DNA of 47,761 bases. Source: CAINVV01 sp037440345 (GTDB lineage: Bacteria > Bacteroidota > Bacteroidia > Bacteroidales > Prolixibacteraceae). Numbering within the stretch: the stretch's first letter is position 1; each line of letters starts with the position of its first letter. The translations under genes were made by a program, and so were the position numbers. Shown piece after piece: positions 11,101 to 19,815 of this stretch. Below the pieces are notes generated by a model. That model was not told the DNA's origin. It made no database searches and was given only the letters and a program-made list of their open reading frames with translations. The stretch is from positions 1 through 47,761 of the forward strand of contig JBBIUJ010000003.1 in assembly GCA_037440345.1 (NCBI GenBank), in the 5' to 3' direction.

Positions 11101-11275
11101 CAGTAACGATACCAATAGTTGTTCCTTTGATTATTACATTTACTCCCACCATGGGGTTTCTGCCTTCGTCGGTTACCGTACCCTTCACCCGAACGGATTG
11201 GGCATAGGTCCAATACGACAATAGCATCATAGGTAGCATAATGATTGCTACCCGTACTAACATGCATTTTTTCAT
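8162..11275 (-). CDS. SusC/RagA-family TonB-linked outer-membrane transporter
   Basis: TonB-dependent beta-barrel importing oligosaccharides across the outer membrane. The protein of about 1037 aa begins with a signal peptide ending in WTYAQ. This is followed by a CarboxypepD-like beta-sandwich (KGTVTDEGRNPMVGVNVIIK), the TonB-box region DEVVVVGYGTQRKEAVTGSV, a plug domain (NITQALQGRVAGVEMSQT, IRIRGTRSL, PLVVLDGIPF) and a long barrel ending in YMLGVSLTF with the terminal Phe expected for BAM insertion. I use the ATG at 11275 (MKKCMLVRV) rather than 11293 because it places the charged residues directly at the signal peptide. It is the first structural gene of the locus, preceded by a 217-nt gap after the HTCS gene that should contain the HTCS-activated promoter; I could not identify a convincing Bacteroidota -7/-33 pair there. 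Confidence 0.95.
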   Translation of the reverse strand: MKKCMLVRVAIIMLPMMLLSYWTYAQSVRVKGTVTDEGRNPMVGVNVIIKGTTIGIVTDANGKYQIDTDSKSTLSFSFIGYTAQDILVANRKEINIKLLPDNLQVDEVVVVGYGTQRKEAVTGSVASMKGEVIRDMPSSNITQALQGRVAGVEMSQTSTKPGAEMQIRIRGTRSLTASNDPLVVLDGIPFAGNISDINPNEIKSIDILKDASATAIYGSRGANGVLLVTTNRGQSGQKARITYNGYYGASKAFSKFDMMDGEKFAAMRAYANMPAYVNNTADEIQGTNTDWQGLFFKTGAVQSHDVGISGGTERGAYTFGIGYYKNEGVVPLEVFSRISMHGSIDQEVGKFVRIGFTTNSNYNVTEGASSGGLYQVLQNDPLLYPYNADGTWKRTVDMPADKGIWVYTRDVLQANKDRMLSQTKGFGAYNTVYGEVKIPGVEGLKYRINVGLNFRTSTGGSYTGQGINNASATNPSSASVTNSLRTNWAIENLLTYDRTFAAKHQINAVAMYSAEETLYNQSRMTAKGVAENFQWYNLGMTDGERSILPGDQQYQKSGLMSYMGRVMYSYDSRYMISATVRSDGSSRLATGHKWHTYPAVSMGWNVKKEKFMENVNWLDNLKLRVGYGETSNQAVAPYATLGGLSTRPYNFGDASANFVTGTYVSTLPNPALGWEYSKTWNYGADFSLLHNRLSGTFEYYVTNTKDLLLSVNLPQTSGVGSYMANVGETQNKGYEFSLNGTILDNLNGWTWTAGINLYSNHNKIVSLASGNLKDEGNAWFVGHSINVIYAPKKIGLWQQGDPYMAILEPGGNLGMIKVEYLGDYYKAGDNIPTGRQVGDPVRAIDGGGKDRQVLEVDPNFQGGFNTSVAYKGFDLTVIGAFKSGGTLVSSLYGASGYLNMLTGRRGQVNVDYWTPENTGAKYPKPGGLLSGDNPKYGNTLALFDASFMKVRTITLGYNLSKKIVKDLGVQNLRFYATVQNPFVLFAPYTKETGMDPETNSYGNENTATTGLVNNRILTIGTNSPSTRNYMLGVSLTF

Positions 11276-11492
11276 AGATATAATTTTAGTCAATTATGTG
11301 TGTAATAAAAGTACTAAGGGCCTCGGGTGAAGACTTTCAATAATAGATATTTGATTGTTGATTTTGGATAAATAATATCCGATTGGATGGCCACTGAAGA
11401 TGCATAACAATCCTGTTGTCACCTAATAAGGCATGGCACCGGCAGTTTCTAGATCAATTAGACTTACTGGTTATGTACCTGAAACTATGCGC

Positions 11493-14400
11493 TTATTCCA
11501 AAATTTCAGATGGCGATTTCCCGAAATGTTTACTGAAAACGGTGCTGAAATATCCCAAACTGGTAAAACCACAAAGTTCGCTTACTTCAGTAACTGAATA
11601 GTTTCCTGAACGCAACAATTCCACCGCATGATTGAGCCTGATGGTTTTGATAAAATCGGTTGGGGATTGATCGGTAAATGACTTAATCTTTTTATAAAGC
11701 AAAGACGAACTAACATTCATTGCCGAGGCAAATTCTTCCTTGCCGAATTCTGTATTGGCAATGTTGGTCCTGGCAACCTCCAGCATTTTCTTCACAAATT
11801 TGTCGTTGAGTTCGTTCGTCAGAATATGTTCGTTTGAATCGCCATTTATCAGCTTTAACGCTTTTCCCCTTACAACCTCCCGATTGTGAATAATCGACTT
11901 GATTCGTTGAATCAAAAGATTCATGTCGAATGGTTTGGTCAGATAATCGTCTGCTCCCAGTCCCAAACCATGCAACTGATCTGTCTTTTCGGACAGGGCC
12001 GTTAGCAAAACAATTGGAATGTGTGAAGTTTCGTAGGTCGATTTCATGATTTTACACAATTCAAAACCGTCCATATTTGGCATCATGATGTCCGACACAA
12101 CCAGATCAGGGATTTGTTTCGAAATGAACTCCCAGGCTTTCTTTCCATCGACAGCTGTATACACCTTAAAATCATTACTGAGAATCGCCTTCATAAAATT
12201 CAAAAGATCGTCGTTATCCTCCACAATTAACACTTTCATCTCTTTTGAAGTCTGAATTTCGGTTTCAGGTTCTGATTGCCGGGAAACGTCCACAATATGG
12301 CTGGAAGCCGTTGGTATATCGACATGTGCATTTGTTGCTGATGGTTTCACTGATAACGTTTTAAACGGTATGACAATCTGAAATGTTGATCCGACATTTT
12401 CCTGACTGCTGCAACTGATGTTACCGCCATGCATGGCTACATAATTTTTTACCAATAAAAGCCCTATTCCTGACCCGACAACTTTTGAATTGATCGCATT
12501 GTCGCCTCTGTAAAATTCTTTAAACAACTGTCGCTTTGCCTTTCTGCTAATTCCAATTCCATTGTCTTTTACCTGAAGCATCCATTTTTTATCTTCACAT
12601 CTGAGATCAATCCGGATTTGACTATTGTTGAGTGAATATTTAATGGCATTAGAAATCAGATTATCGATGATTTTCTCCATTTTCGACTCATCCACAGCCG
12701 TTATGTAACTCTCACGATCCGGAACAAACACGAGTTCAATGTTCTTGCTTTTTGCATAAGAAGCCAGCATGATCCTGCGGCTTGAGACAAGTTTTACTAT
12801 ATCTGTCATCGACGGCAACAGATGTTCCTTGCCAACATCAACCTTTTGAAAATCCATCAATTGGGTAACAACAGAGGTGAGTTGCCTCGCCTGTTCAATG
12901 GCCAGATTTAAATAGTATTTCCCCGATTCGGTTAAGTTTTTTTCGTTGCTTAACTCCTCAACAGGAGCTTTGATCAAGGTCAGTGAAGTCCGGATATCGT
13001 GGGCAGTATTGGTAAAAAACCGTACCTTTTCTTCGGTATGTTCCTGTTTCAGCCGGTTAATGTAGTACAACAAATAAAGAAAGATGATTACGGATAAAAC
13101 CATAATAATGAGCGCCCAAAACCATCCCGTCCTCCAAAATGGAGGGATAAGCTTAACTACAATGGACCGTTCGGCCAAGACATTGCTCAACGAACTGTCA
13201 TAAAGTTTTATTCTTAATTTAAAGTGCCCGCTTGGAATATTGGTATAATTAATAACATTGTTCACGGTAGGTTGACTCCATTGCTGGTCAAATCCCTCCA
13301 TTTCCCACGAAAATTTTGATCCGGGAGTCTGACCTAGTGAAAGCAATTCAAGACTAATTGTATTTTGAAAATACTTGAGATTAATCTCCTGTAAGCTATC
13401 TATTGGAGTTTTCAGATTGAAAGTGGGTATATCCCTGATCGAACGACCCGCAACAGTCAAATCCTGAAAAAAAATCTTTCCTTTTGTCGATGACTCATCG
13501 ACAAGATTTGGCGCAAAAATTAGCGCTCCATTATTGGTTCCCCAGGCCAATTGACCATTCTTCAATATAGCGTGCGAACAATTATTAAATGAAGTCCTTG
13601 AAAGTGAGTAAATTGAAGAATAGGTAAGTGCGTTTTTATTCTTTGGATCAAACCTGCACAATCCATTCTCTGTTCCTAGCCACAAATAATCATTTGCATA
13701 TACAATGCTGTTAATAAAATTCGAGGGCAACCCCATCTGTGCCGTAAATTTTTCTGTTTCGCCAGACTTGTAATTGTATCTGATTAATCCATCTCCGGAA
13801 GTACAAATCCAAACATCACCTCCCATTACCAGAACATCACGAACCAGCAAACCCTCTATCAATCTTCTGATATCACCGGATTGTTTGTTTAGTTGCGACA
13901 ATCCATAACTACATCCCAAAAGAATCTGGTTATCAGATAATTCAGCAAAGCATCCAATCGGTTCATTGGAATAAGTCCTGAATTTATTTTCCCTGGACAA
14001 ATAACAAACAACAGAACCACTGCCACCTCCTAACCAAATATCCCCGCTACGATCTTTGTAAATATTAAATATAAAATCATTTAGCAACGGGGAGCCTTTC
14101 CCATTTTTACTATAATGGGCAAGCTCTTTCCCTGTCCTTCCATCAAGAACATATACTCCCGAAGAATAGGTGCCTGCCCATATTCTTCCCTGGTTATCTT
14201 CACAAAGTGATAGAAATACCTGGGCCTGCGTCTCCTTATCATTGTAAAAACTACACCACTTATTCGTTGTCAAATCCCAACTACTGATTCCATTATTTGT
14301 CGCAAACCAAAGTTTTCCCCTATGATCTTCAATAATACTATTTACATCATTGTTAATTAATGAATTGCTATTATTGGAAAGATGAACTATTTGATTCACC

Positions 14401-15410
14401 AAAGGAGAGGCCTGATCGAAAAAAGATAGCCCCCCACTATATGTGCACACCCAGACCCTGCTGTTATTATCGCAAAACAGGTCATACACACCATTTCCCC
14501 TCAAGGATGATGGGTTGTCCAAACTTTCTTTATAAATATTCAGGACCTTTTGATTTCTCCTATCCATTTCCCAAATCCCTTGACCATCAAATCCAATCAG
14601 ACAGGTAGTATCACTATTTTCTTCAATAGCCAGGATTGGTTGTTTGGGTAAAACCGAATTTAGTTGATTAGAACAAGTTCCATTCCTGAAATTGTAAAAG
14701 AACAATCCTTCAGATACAGTTCCAAGCCAAAGTTTATTTTGGTCCTTGTCGAAATAAAGGGTGAAAAAATCAAACGAGTTTAAATTTCTGTTTTCATAAA
14801 TATGCTTCCTTTCCAGCGAATTGATAGCAAATAGCCAGATTCCATCCTGCTTTGCGACAATAATATTTTTCGAATCATACCAATTTACCGCATATCTGTT
14901 CGAGGAAAATTCAAAAGCCGGGGAAAGTTTTCCTGACTGGTATTTATACAATCCCAAAGAGGTTGCGATCCAACAAATACCTTTATCATCTACCAGCAGA
15001 TCAAATAAAATGATATTGATGTCATTTATTTGCTTTCTGAGATTCAATATCAGTTCAAACTTGTCATATACCGGATCATAATAAAAGATTTGTCCATTAT
15101 TGGTATATGCATAAAGTTTGAGGTCCTTGTATATCAGCCTTACTCTGATTACGTCTGTTGATTCGTACGGAAGCCGATAAATATGATGACTGTCTTTTGA
15201 TAGTCTTAAAATACCAGTTTTCGAAGATGCCCAAACAAATCCATTATCATCCTTGCATACCGAATTTGTCTCCCGCATCGAAATTCCAAACAAAGAGTTG
15301 ACGCTGTAAAATTTTACGGCCAAGACATTTAGCGAAAACAGAAGATTGAGGAATAGAACCGCTGCCAGCCTGTATTTCAGATTTATCAATTTTTTCAAAT
15401 CAAGTTCCAT
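11493..15410 (-). CDS. Hybrid two-component system sensor/regulator (HTCS)
   Basis: One-polypeptide sensor kinase and transcription factor that detects oligosaccharide in the periplasm and activates the locus. Order in the 1305-aa chain: signal/anchor segment (about 10-32); two seven-bladed propeller regions made of Reg_prop repeats (for example DNNSRVWVCTYSGGLSFFD, DNQGRIWAGTYSSGVYVLD); a Y_Y_Y domain (about 665-750); a transmembrane helix (about 758-782); a HisKA domain with phospho-acceptor H804 in TAHDIRTSLTL; an HATPase domain with N and G boxes (DNLISNAIKYS, VGSGIGLLLVKNY); a receiver with D1107 in VVSDIMMPNMDGF; and a C-terminal AraC-type helix-turn-helix ending in FGKSPSEILE. It lies upstream of susC on the same strand and most likely binds in the gap 11276-11492. 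All key catalytic residues are present. Confidence 0.96.
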   Translation of the reverse strand: MELDLKKLINLKYRLAAVLFLNLLFSLNVLAVKFYSVNSLFGISMRETNSVCKDDNGFVWASSKTGILRLSKDSHHIYRLPYESTDVIRVRLIYKDLKLYAYTNNGQIFYYDPVYDKFELILNLRKQINDINIILFDLLVDDKGICWIATSLGLYKYQSGKLSPAFEFSSNRYAVNWYDSKNIIVAKQDGIWLFAINSLERKHIYENRNLNSFDFFTLYFDKDQNKLWLGTVSEGLFFYNFRNGTCSNQLNSVLPKQPILAIEENSDTTCLIGFDGQGIWEMDRRNQKVLNIYKESLDNPSSLRGNGVYDLFCDNNSRVWVCTYSGGLSFFDQASPLVNQIVHLSNNSNSLINNDVNSIIEDHRGKLWFATNNGISSWDLTTNKWCSFYNDKETQAQVFLSLCEDNQGRIWAGTYSSGVYVLDGRTGKELAHYSKNGKGSPLLNDFIFNIYKDRSGDIWLGGGSGSVVCYLSRENKFRTYSNEPIGCFAELSDNQILLGCSYGLSQLNKQSGDIRRLIEGLLVRDVLVMGGDVWICTSGDGLIRYNYKSGETEKFTAQMGLPSNFINSIVYANDYLWLGTENGLCRFDPKNKNALTYSSIYSLSRTSFNNCSHAILKNGQLAWGTNNGALIFAPNLVDESSTKGKIFFQDLTVAGRSIRDIPTFNLKTPIDSLQEINLKYFQNTISLELLSLGQTPGSKFSWEMEGFDQQWSQPTVNNVINYTNIPSGHFKLRIKLYDSSLSNVLAERSIVVKLIPPFWRTGWFWALIIMVLSVIIFLYLLYYINRLKQEHTEEKVRFFTNTAHDIRTSLTLIKAPVEELSNEKNLTESGKYYLNLAIEQARQLTSVVTQLMDFQKVDVGKEHLLPSMTDIVKLVSSRRIMLASYAKSKNIELVFVPDRESYITAVDESKMEKIIDNLISNAIKYSLNNSQIRIDLRCEDKKWMLQVKDNGIGISRKAKRQLFKEFYRGDNAINSKVVGSGIGLLLVKNYVAMHGGNISCSSQENVGSTFQIVIPFKTLSVKPSATNAHVDIPTASSHIVDVSRQSEPETEIQTSKEMKVLIVEDNDDLLNFMKAILSNDFKVYTAVDGKKAWEFISKQIPDLVVSDIMMPNMDGFELCKIMKSTYETSHIPIVLLTALSEKTDQLHGLGLGADDYLTKPFDMNLLIQRIKSIIHNREVVRGKALKLINGDSNEHILTNELNDKFVKKMLEVARTNIANTEFGKEEFASAMNVSSSLLYKKIKSFTDQSPTDFIKTIRLNHAVELLRSGNYSVTEVSELCGFTSLGYFSTVFSKHFGKSPSEILE

Positions 15411-15609
15411 CTAATTTTAACCCGTATCAATAAGCTACCAATGGCATCATTTTAAACAGTTAAAATTATCATTTTTTAGACTAACCTTTGGCTGTTTTCC
15501 GGGAAAAGCACGCACTGGATAAGAAGAATGGAGAATTAAGCGTGATCCTGGGATTTTTGAGCTCAAAAATTGTAAATTGTCGAAAATTCTGCCTTGAGTG
15601 GATAAACCT

Positions 15610-17589
15610 ATGAGACGAACCATCGCGATAATACTATTCGTTCTTGTGATCTTTCCAGGATTACCACTTCGGGCGCAAATCCCTTTCCAACGCGGTGTAA
15701 ACCTGACCGGTTGGTTTCAAGTCTCCGGTGCCAAACAGATACAATTTACCAAATACACCAAAAAAGATTTTGAAAACATAAAGAGTCTGGGCTGCGACGT
15801 GATCCGTCTCCCCATCAACCTCTTTTATATGACGGATGGAAAGCCTGATTACAACCTCGATCCTCTCTTTTATGACTTTCTCGATCAGGCAGTTAATTGG
15901 GCCGAAGAGTTGAATATTTATCTCATGCTTGACAACCACTCGAGTGATGATATCGCGAGCAAGAACCCGGATCTGGAGATCATACTGGCCAAAGTCTGGA
16001 AACAAATGGCCGGTCACTATAAGAACCGTTCCGGTTATCTTCTGTACGAAATTATGAACGAGCCAAACGGAATAACAACAGCTCTCTGGGGGAAAATTCA
16101 ACAAACGTCTATCGATGCCATTCGGAGTATGGATGTCAAACATACAATAGTTGTAGGACCTTCAGGGTTCAACACCTACAACGAATTGAGCCAGTTGCCT
16201 TATTATACCGATACCAATCTGCTCTACACCTTTCATTTTTACGATCCTTTCTTGTTTACCCATCAGGGAGCCACCTGGGTTACACCCTCCATGGCGCCGC
16301 TGGCCAATGTCCCGTTTCCTTACGTGGCCGGGCAGATGCCTGCCTTGCCCGCCCAACTGATTGGCTCCTGGATAAATAGCGCATACAACAACTACCCGCA
16401 AGATGGCAATGTAGCCAAAATCAAACAGCTTATTGATGTGGCAGTTGCATTTAAGAATAGCAGGAAGGTTCCGGTTTTCTGCGGTGAATTTGGGGTTTAT
16501 ATGAAAAATAGCTACGATGTATTCCGGGTATCCTGGTACAATGAGGTAAGAAAGTATTTGGAGGAGAAGGGCATACCCTGGACAATTTGGGATTACCAGG
16601 GTGGATTTGGACTTTTTCAAAACGGAACGGATGCCTTGTTCGACTACAATCTGAACATTCCGATGATCAAAGCGCTTGGTTTGAATACCCCGGCCCAGAA
16701 GATTTTTGAGATCAAGCCGGATTCTGTCGGCTTTCCGGTTTATACTGATTTTATCTGTGAGAAAATCTTTGCATCAAGCAATGCGGGTGGAGGGACCATC
16801 GACTACTATTCTACCACTGAACCCAACAACGGAAAATATTGCATTTACTGGACCGGTACAGCACAATATGGTTACATTGGTTTTGATTTCATCCCCAACA
16901 AAGACTTATCCAAGCTGGTCGCCGACAACTATGCCGTTAGCTTCCTGGTAAGGGGAAACACGCCTGGCACCAAGTTTGACATCCGCTTTGTAGACACCAA
17001 AACATCCGATCCCAAGGACCATCCCTGGCGGATGGGTTATACCATTGATGAGGCTATCGTTCCATGGGACGGGAGATGGCACAAAGTATATGTTCCACTC
17101 AGAAATTTCAAGGATCAGGGTGCCTGGGACAATGGTTGGTTTAACTCCATTGGCGCTTATGACTGGAAGGCAACAGATAATTTCCTTATCGTTTCAGAAC
17201 AGGGTGATTTAAAAGGAAAGGCTTTGTGGTTCGACAACATTTGTCTTACCAACAAGGATACTCTCCAGGTATACAACTCTACAATTACCAGCGTACCGCT
17301 TATACCGCAAATTGACGACCGGATTTCTATAAATGTTTACCCCAATCCGGCAAGAAATTATGTTACAATTGAATACGGAATTAACCACACTGAAGATGTT
17401 TGTATAGATATCTTTAACATGATCGGTCAAAAAGTAAAATCGCTGTTACGTAGCCGGCAATCACCTGGAATATATACCATCAATTGGGATCCGCACGACA
17501 TCCTTGGGGGAAACAATGGAAGCGGAATATTTCTGTGCAGAATCTCATTGTCCGGGAAGATGCTCACCAGAAAGATTTCTTTCATTTAA
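15610..17589 (+). CDS. GH5 endo-glycanase with C-terminal T9SS sorting domain
   Basis: Secreted (beta/alpha)8-barrel glycoside hydrolase cutting beta-1,4-linked polysaccharide. With the start at 15610 the protein is 659 aa. It has a signal peptide ending in LPLRAQ (about 23), a GH5 catalytic domain (about 25-355) with acid/base E151 in EIMNEPNG and nucleophile E293 in VFCGEFGVY plus LDNHSS before the acid/base strand, then a beta-sandwich of carbohydrate-binding type (about 370-550). The C-terminal 80 residues match a type A T9SS sorting domain (YPNPARNYVTIEY, DIFNMIGQKV, GIFLCRISL, final RKISFI). The protein is therefore exported through the outer membrane and probably cell-attached. A GTG four codons earlier (15598) is possible but the ATG is preferred. 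It is divergent from the HTCS gene and may provide the endo-acting step the locus otherwise lacks; cellulase, mannanase or xylanase specificity is undecided. Confidence 0.9.
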   Translation: MRRTIAIILFVLVIFPGLPLRAQIPFQRGVNLTGWFQVSGAKQIQFTKYTKKDFENIKSLGCDVIRLPINLFYMTDGKPDYNLDPLFYDFLDQAVNWAEELNIYLMLDNHSSDDIASKNPDLEIILAKVWKQMAGHYKNRSGYLLYEIMNEPNGITTALWGKIQQTSIDAIRSMDVKHTIVVGPSGFNTYNELSQLPYYTDTNLLYTFHFYDPFLFTHQGATWVTPSMAPLANVPFPYVAGQMPALPAQLIGSWINSAYNNYPQDGNVAKIKQLIDVAVAFKNSRKVPVFCGEFGVYMKNSYDVFRVSWYNEVRKYLEEKGIPWTIWDYQGGFGLFQNGTDALFDYNLNIPMIKALGLNTPAQKIFEIKPDSVGFPVYTDFICEKIFASSNAGGGTIDYYSTTEPNNGKYCIYWTGTAQYGYIGFDFIPNKDLSKLVADNYAVSFLVRGNTPGTKFDIRFVDTKTSDPKDHPWRMGYTIDEAIVPWDGRWHKVYVPLRNFKDQGAWDNGWFNSIGAYDWKATDNFLIVSEQGDLKGKALWFDNICLTNKDTLQVYNSTITSVPLIPQIDDRISINVYPNPARNYVTIEYGINHTEDVCIDIFNMIGQKVKSLLRSRQSPGIYTINWDPHDILGGNNGSGIFLCRISLSGKMLTRKISFI

Positions 17590-17655
17590 TTCCACACCGT
17601 CTGAAGAACCTGGACAATACAATAATCCAAGTAAAATTTATTTCAAATAAAAAGT

Positions 17656-17671
17656 AGGGTAAAACCCTTTT
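17656..17671 (+). terminator. Weak hairpin with short T-run after the GH5 gene
   Basis: A 5-bp stem (AGGGT/ACCCT) with a 3-nt loop is followed by TTT, about 65 nt after the GH5 stop codon. The stem is short, so this is only a candidate intrinsic terminator. Confidence 0.25.
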
Positions 17672-17709
17672 CATACGGTAATAGGTAAACAACAATTAAA
17701 AAAAATTGT

Positions 17710-18624
17710 ATGCGAAATCTGTTATTTGGATTGTTATGCATTGCTGCAGGGCTTTCCTACTCTGCATGTAGCGAAAAATTTTCTGCAACTGGAAAAGATG
17801 CCTCAATAACACCTGCAAATACTTTTGCAGTGGTTTTGAAAGATGCAAAAATTGACAATGCTATCGAAGCCACAAACTATGAAACCGACATGATCTCAAC
17901 GGCCGAAGCTTCCATTTCAGCATATGATCAGGGGGCATTGAAAAGTGGACATATTATGGACTTTGCATTCTTTAAAATGCTGTTTGAGCATTTCCCTGCA
18001 TTCAAGTTTCACTATTTTAAAGGAATCACGCCAAATATTTCTATTGTGACCACGAATGGGGGCTTTCCAAAAACAATGGTACTCGACTATGGTGAAAGTA
18101 CTGTACTTGAGAATGGGACCGTTTTGAAAGGTAAAATAACAATGGTTCTTTCAGGTGCCCCAAAATCATGGGGAACTACTATCTCCGTTACTTACGCCGA
18201 CTATTCGGTCGATTCAATAGGCATTTCCGGAACGACTGTCAAAACCAAAACAAAGGATACCGCTCCAACTTTTTCTGAAAAATCTGACCTGACCGTGACT
18301 TTGGCCGATGGAACAAAATTACATCGTGTAGCTGAAAAAACAAGAATATGGATCGCAGGTTTTGATACTGAATTCAATCCGGCAGACGATATTATAAATA
18401 TTACAGGCAGTGTTTCAGTTACCGATGCAAAGGGAGACTCCTATTCCAGAACTATTACAAAACCATTGGTTAAAAAGGGAACTTGTAAATTCATTACTCA
18501 GGGTATAATTGAATTCAAAAACAGCAATGGTAAGATTGGAACTATTGATTATGGAAACGGGGAATGTGACAATTTAGCGACATTGACCAACTCGCAAGGA
18601 ACCAAACAAATTACTATCAAATGA
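17710..18624 (+). CDS. Putative lipoprotein of unknown function
   Basis: I do not recognise a family for this 304-aa protein. It starts with a hydrophobic export segment (NLLFGLLCIAAGLSYSAC) whose Cys20 looks like a lipidation site, although the -3 residue is Tyr instead of the usual Leu, so simple periplasmic secretion is an alternative. Residues 35-100 look helical (LKDAKIDNAIEATNYETDM, FAFFKMLFEHFPAFKFHY). The remainder is beta-rich, with alternating polar/hydrophobic strands and repeated DG/NG turns, including a cysteine pair near the C terminus (KGTCKF, GNGECDN). Its stop codon overlaps the start of the following glycosyltransferase by 4 nt (ATGA), implying translational coupling. Confidence 0.6.
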   Translation: MRNLLFGLLCIAAGLSYSACSEKFSATGKDASITPANTFAVVLKDAKIDNAIEATNYETDMISTAEASISAYDQGALKSGHIMDFAFFKMLFEHFPAFKFHYFKGITPNISIVTTNGGFPKTMVLDYGESTVLENGTVLKGKITMVLSGAPKSWGTTISVTYADYSVDSIGISGTTVKTKTKDTAPTFSEKSDLTVTLADGTKLHRVAEKTRIWIAGFDTEFNPADDIINITGSVSVTDAKGDSYSRTITKPLVKKGTCKFITQGIIEFKNSNGKIGTIDYGNGECDNLATLTNSQGTKQITIK

Positions 18625-19631
18625 TTGACATATCCGTTATAATAGTCAATTACAAGGGAGGGGAGAGTTTTACAAGATGCCTTCAATCTCTTCAAAACAT
18701 TCAGGATAATCGCTTTTCTTTTGAAGTCATTGTAGTTGATAACCAGTCGAATGATGGGAAAAAAGCCGAATATATCAGATTGTTTCCACAGTTTATTTTT
18801 ATTTCCAACACAGGAAACAATGGTTTCGCCAATGGATGTAACCTAGGCGCATCGTACAGCAATGGAACCAATTTGTTGTTTCTTAATCCGGATACTAATG
18901 TTAACCCCGATGCACTCTTCGATATGCTTGAAGAAGTTCGGGTCAGGCCCGAATATTCCATTGTATCATGCAGTCAGATCGGGGAAAACGGTAAGGCCGA
19001 CAAGCCATACGGACAATTTTTAACCCTTTCTACCTTAACGGGATGGTTGCGTGCAATCAGGAAGCCATTTGCCGGGAGCATTGAGAAATCGATCGGGGAG
19101 ACGAAGCATTATATCTATCCGGACTGGGTATCAGGTTCTGTAATCATGATCCGTAAGGATAGCTTCGTCAGACTTGGCAAATGGGATGATGATTTCTGGA
19201 TGTATTACGAAGATGTGGATTTGTGCCGACGTGCCAGACTCAGGCATGGCGAAATCGTTACGCTGAAAACCGCGGAAGTCGGGCATTTGCACGGGGGATC
19301 TTCACGTTTAAATAAGGAGATTACCGTGATGACCAAAACAGAGGTTAATATTTCCAGACATGTTTATATTACGAAACATGAAATGAAGGAACGAGCTTTT
19401 TATATGCATCTGATCCTGATAATTAACAATCTTGTGTTGGGATTGATTCCGGCATTTTTTGGAATGATTTTCTTCTTTTTAAAGCGATGCAATATATGTA
19501 CCCTTGCTTACATTAAACTGGCAGGTTATTACCTCCAAGCGATCAGGTTTGGAAACTGGATTAGTCCCAGATCAATAAATTACATGCCATGGGAGCAAAT
19601 CGTTGAACAACGTAATGCGTATTCGGAATAA
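18621..19631 (+). CDS. Family 2 glycosyltransferase (rhamnosyltransferase-like)
   Basis: Cytoplasmic GT-A-fold enzyme transferring a nucleotide-activated sugar, probably in surface polysaccharide or glycan synthesis. The 336-aa protein shows the GT2 landmarks: IDISVIIVNYKGG at the N terminus, VIVVDNQSNDG, NNGFANGCNLGA, the metal-binding LFLNPDTNV, and the acceptor-side motif GKWDDDFWMYYEDVDLCRRA (ED in the EDVDLC box) typical of the WcaE/rhamnosyltransferase branch. A hydrophobic helix pair near residues 258-290 probably ties it to the membrane. It overlaps the upstream putative lipoprotein gene by 4 nt. Donor and acceptor cannot be deduced. Confidence 0.88.
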   Translation: MIDISVIIVNYKGGESFTRCLQSLQNIQDNRFSFEVIVVDNQSNDGKKAEYIRLFPQFIFISNTGNNGFANGCNLGASYSNGTNLLFLNPDTNVNPDALFDMLEEVRVRPEYSIVSCSQIGENGKADKPYGQFLTLSTLTGWLRAIRKPFAGSIEKSIGETKHYIYPDWVSGSVIMIRKDSFVRLGKWDDDFWMYYEDVDLCRRARLRHGEIVTLKTAEVGHLHGGSSRLNKEITVMTKTEVNISRHVYITKHEMKERAFYMHLILIINNLVLGLIPAFFGMIFFFLKRCNICTLAYIKLAGYYLQAIRFGNWISPRSINYMPWEQIVEQRNAYSE

Positions 19632-19757
19632 AAATAGTTTCATCATATGGAGTGCCAAGTGATTTTAACTTTACTTTTTCTTGATCGATTGTTTTAATCC
19701 CGTAAGAGCTTAGATAGTACACCATCTGGTTTCAGGGATTGAAGACAGTGGAGGCCT

Positions 19758-19782
19758 GGTTTTGAGAGTAAAAAACCTTTTT
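19758..19782 (+). terminator. Candidate intrinsic terminator after the GT2 gene
   Basis: A 6-bp stem GGTTTT (19758-19763) pairs with AAAACC (19772-19777) and is followed by five T residues, about 125 nt after the GT2 stop. The stem is AT-rich. The same bases contain the possible -33 element of the sigma-factor promoter, so only one of the two readings may matter in vivo. Confidence 0.35.
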
Positions 19783-19791
19783 GTAGTTTAG
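19761..19791 (+). promoter_or_regulatory. Candidate Bacteroidota-type promoter for the ECF sigma operon
   Basis: TTTG at 19761-19764 is followed after 19 nt by TAGTTTAG (19784-19791), which fits the Bacteroidota -33 TTG / -7 TAnnTTTG pattern with one mismatch in the -7 box. It leaves roughly 20 nt of leader before the TTG start codon and its AAGGA ribosome-binding site. By-eye match only. Confidence 0.35.
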
Positions 19792-19815
19792 TGCTTCCAA
19801 GAAATAAAGGAAAAA

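Noticed and set aside
15449..15466. ATTTTAA/TTAAAAT inverted repeat between the HTCS and GH5 genes
   Set aside because: It is entirely AT and short, in an AT-rich divergent gap; chance occurrence is likely and no second copy was found upstream of susC.
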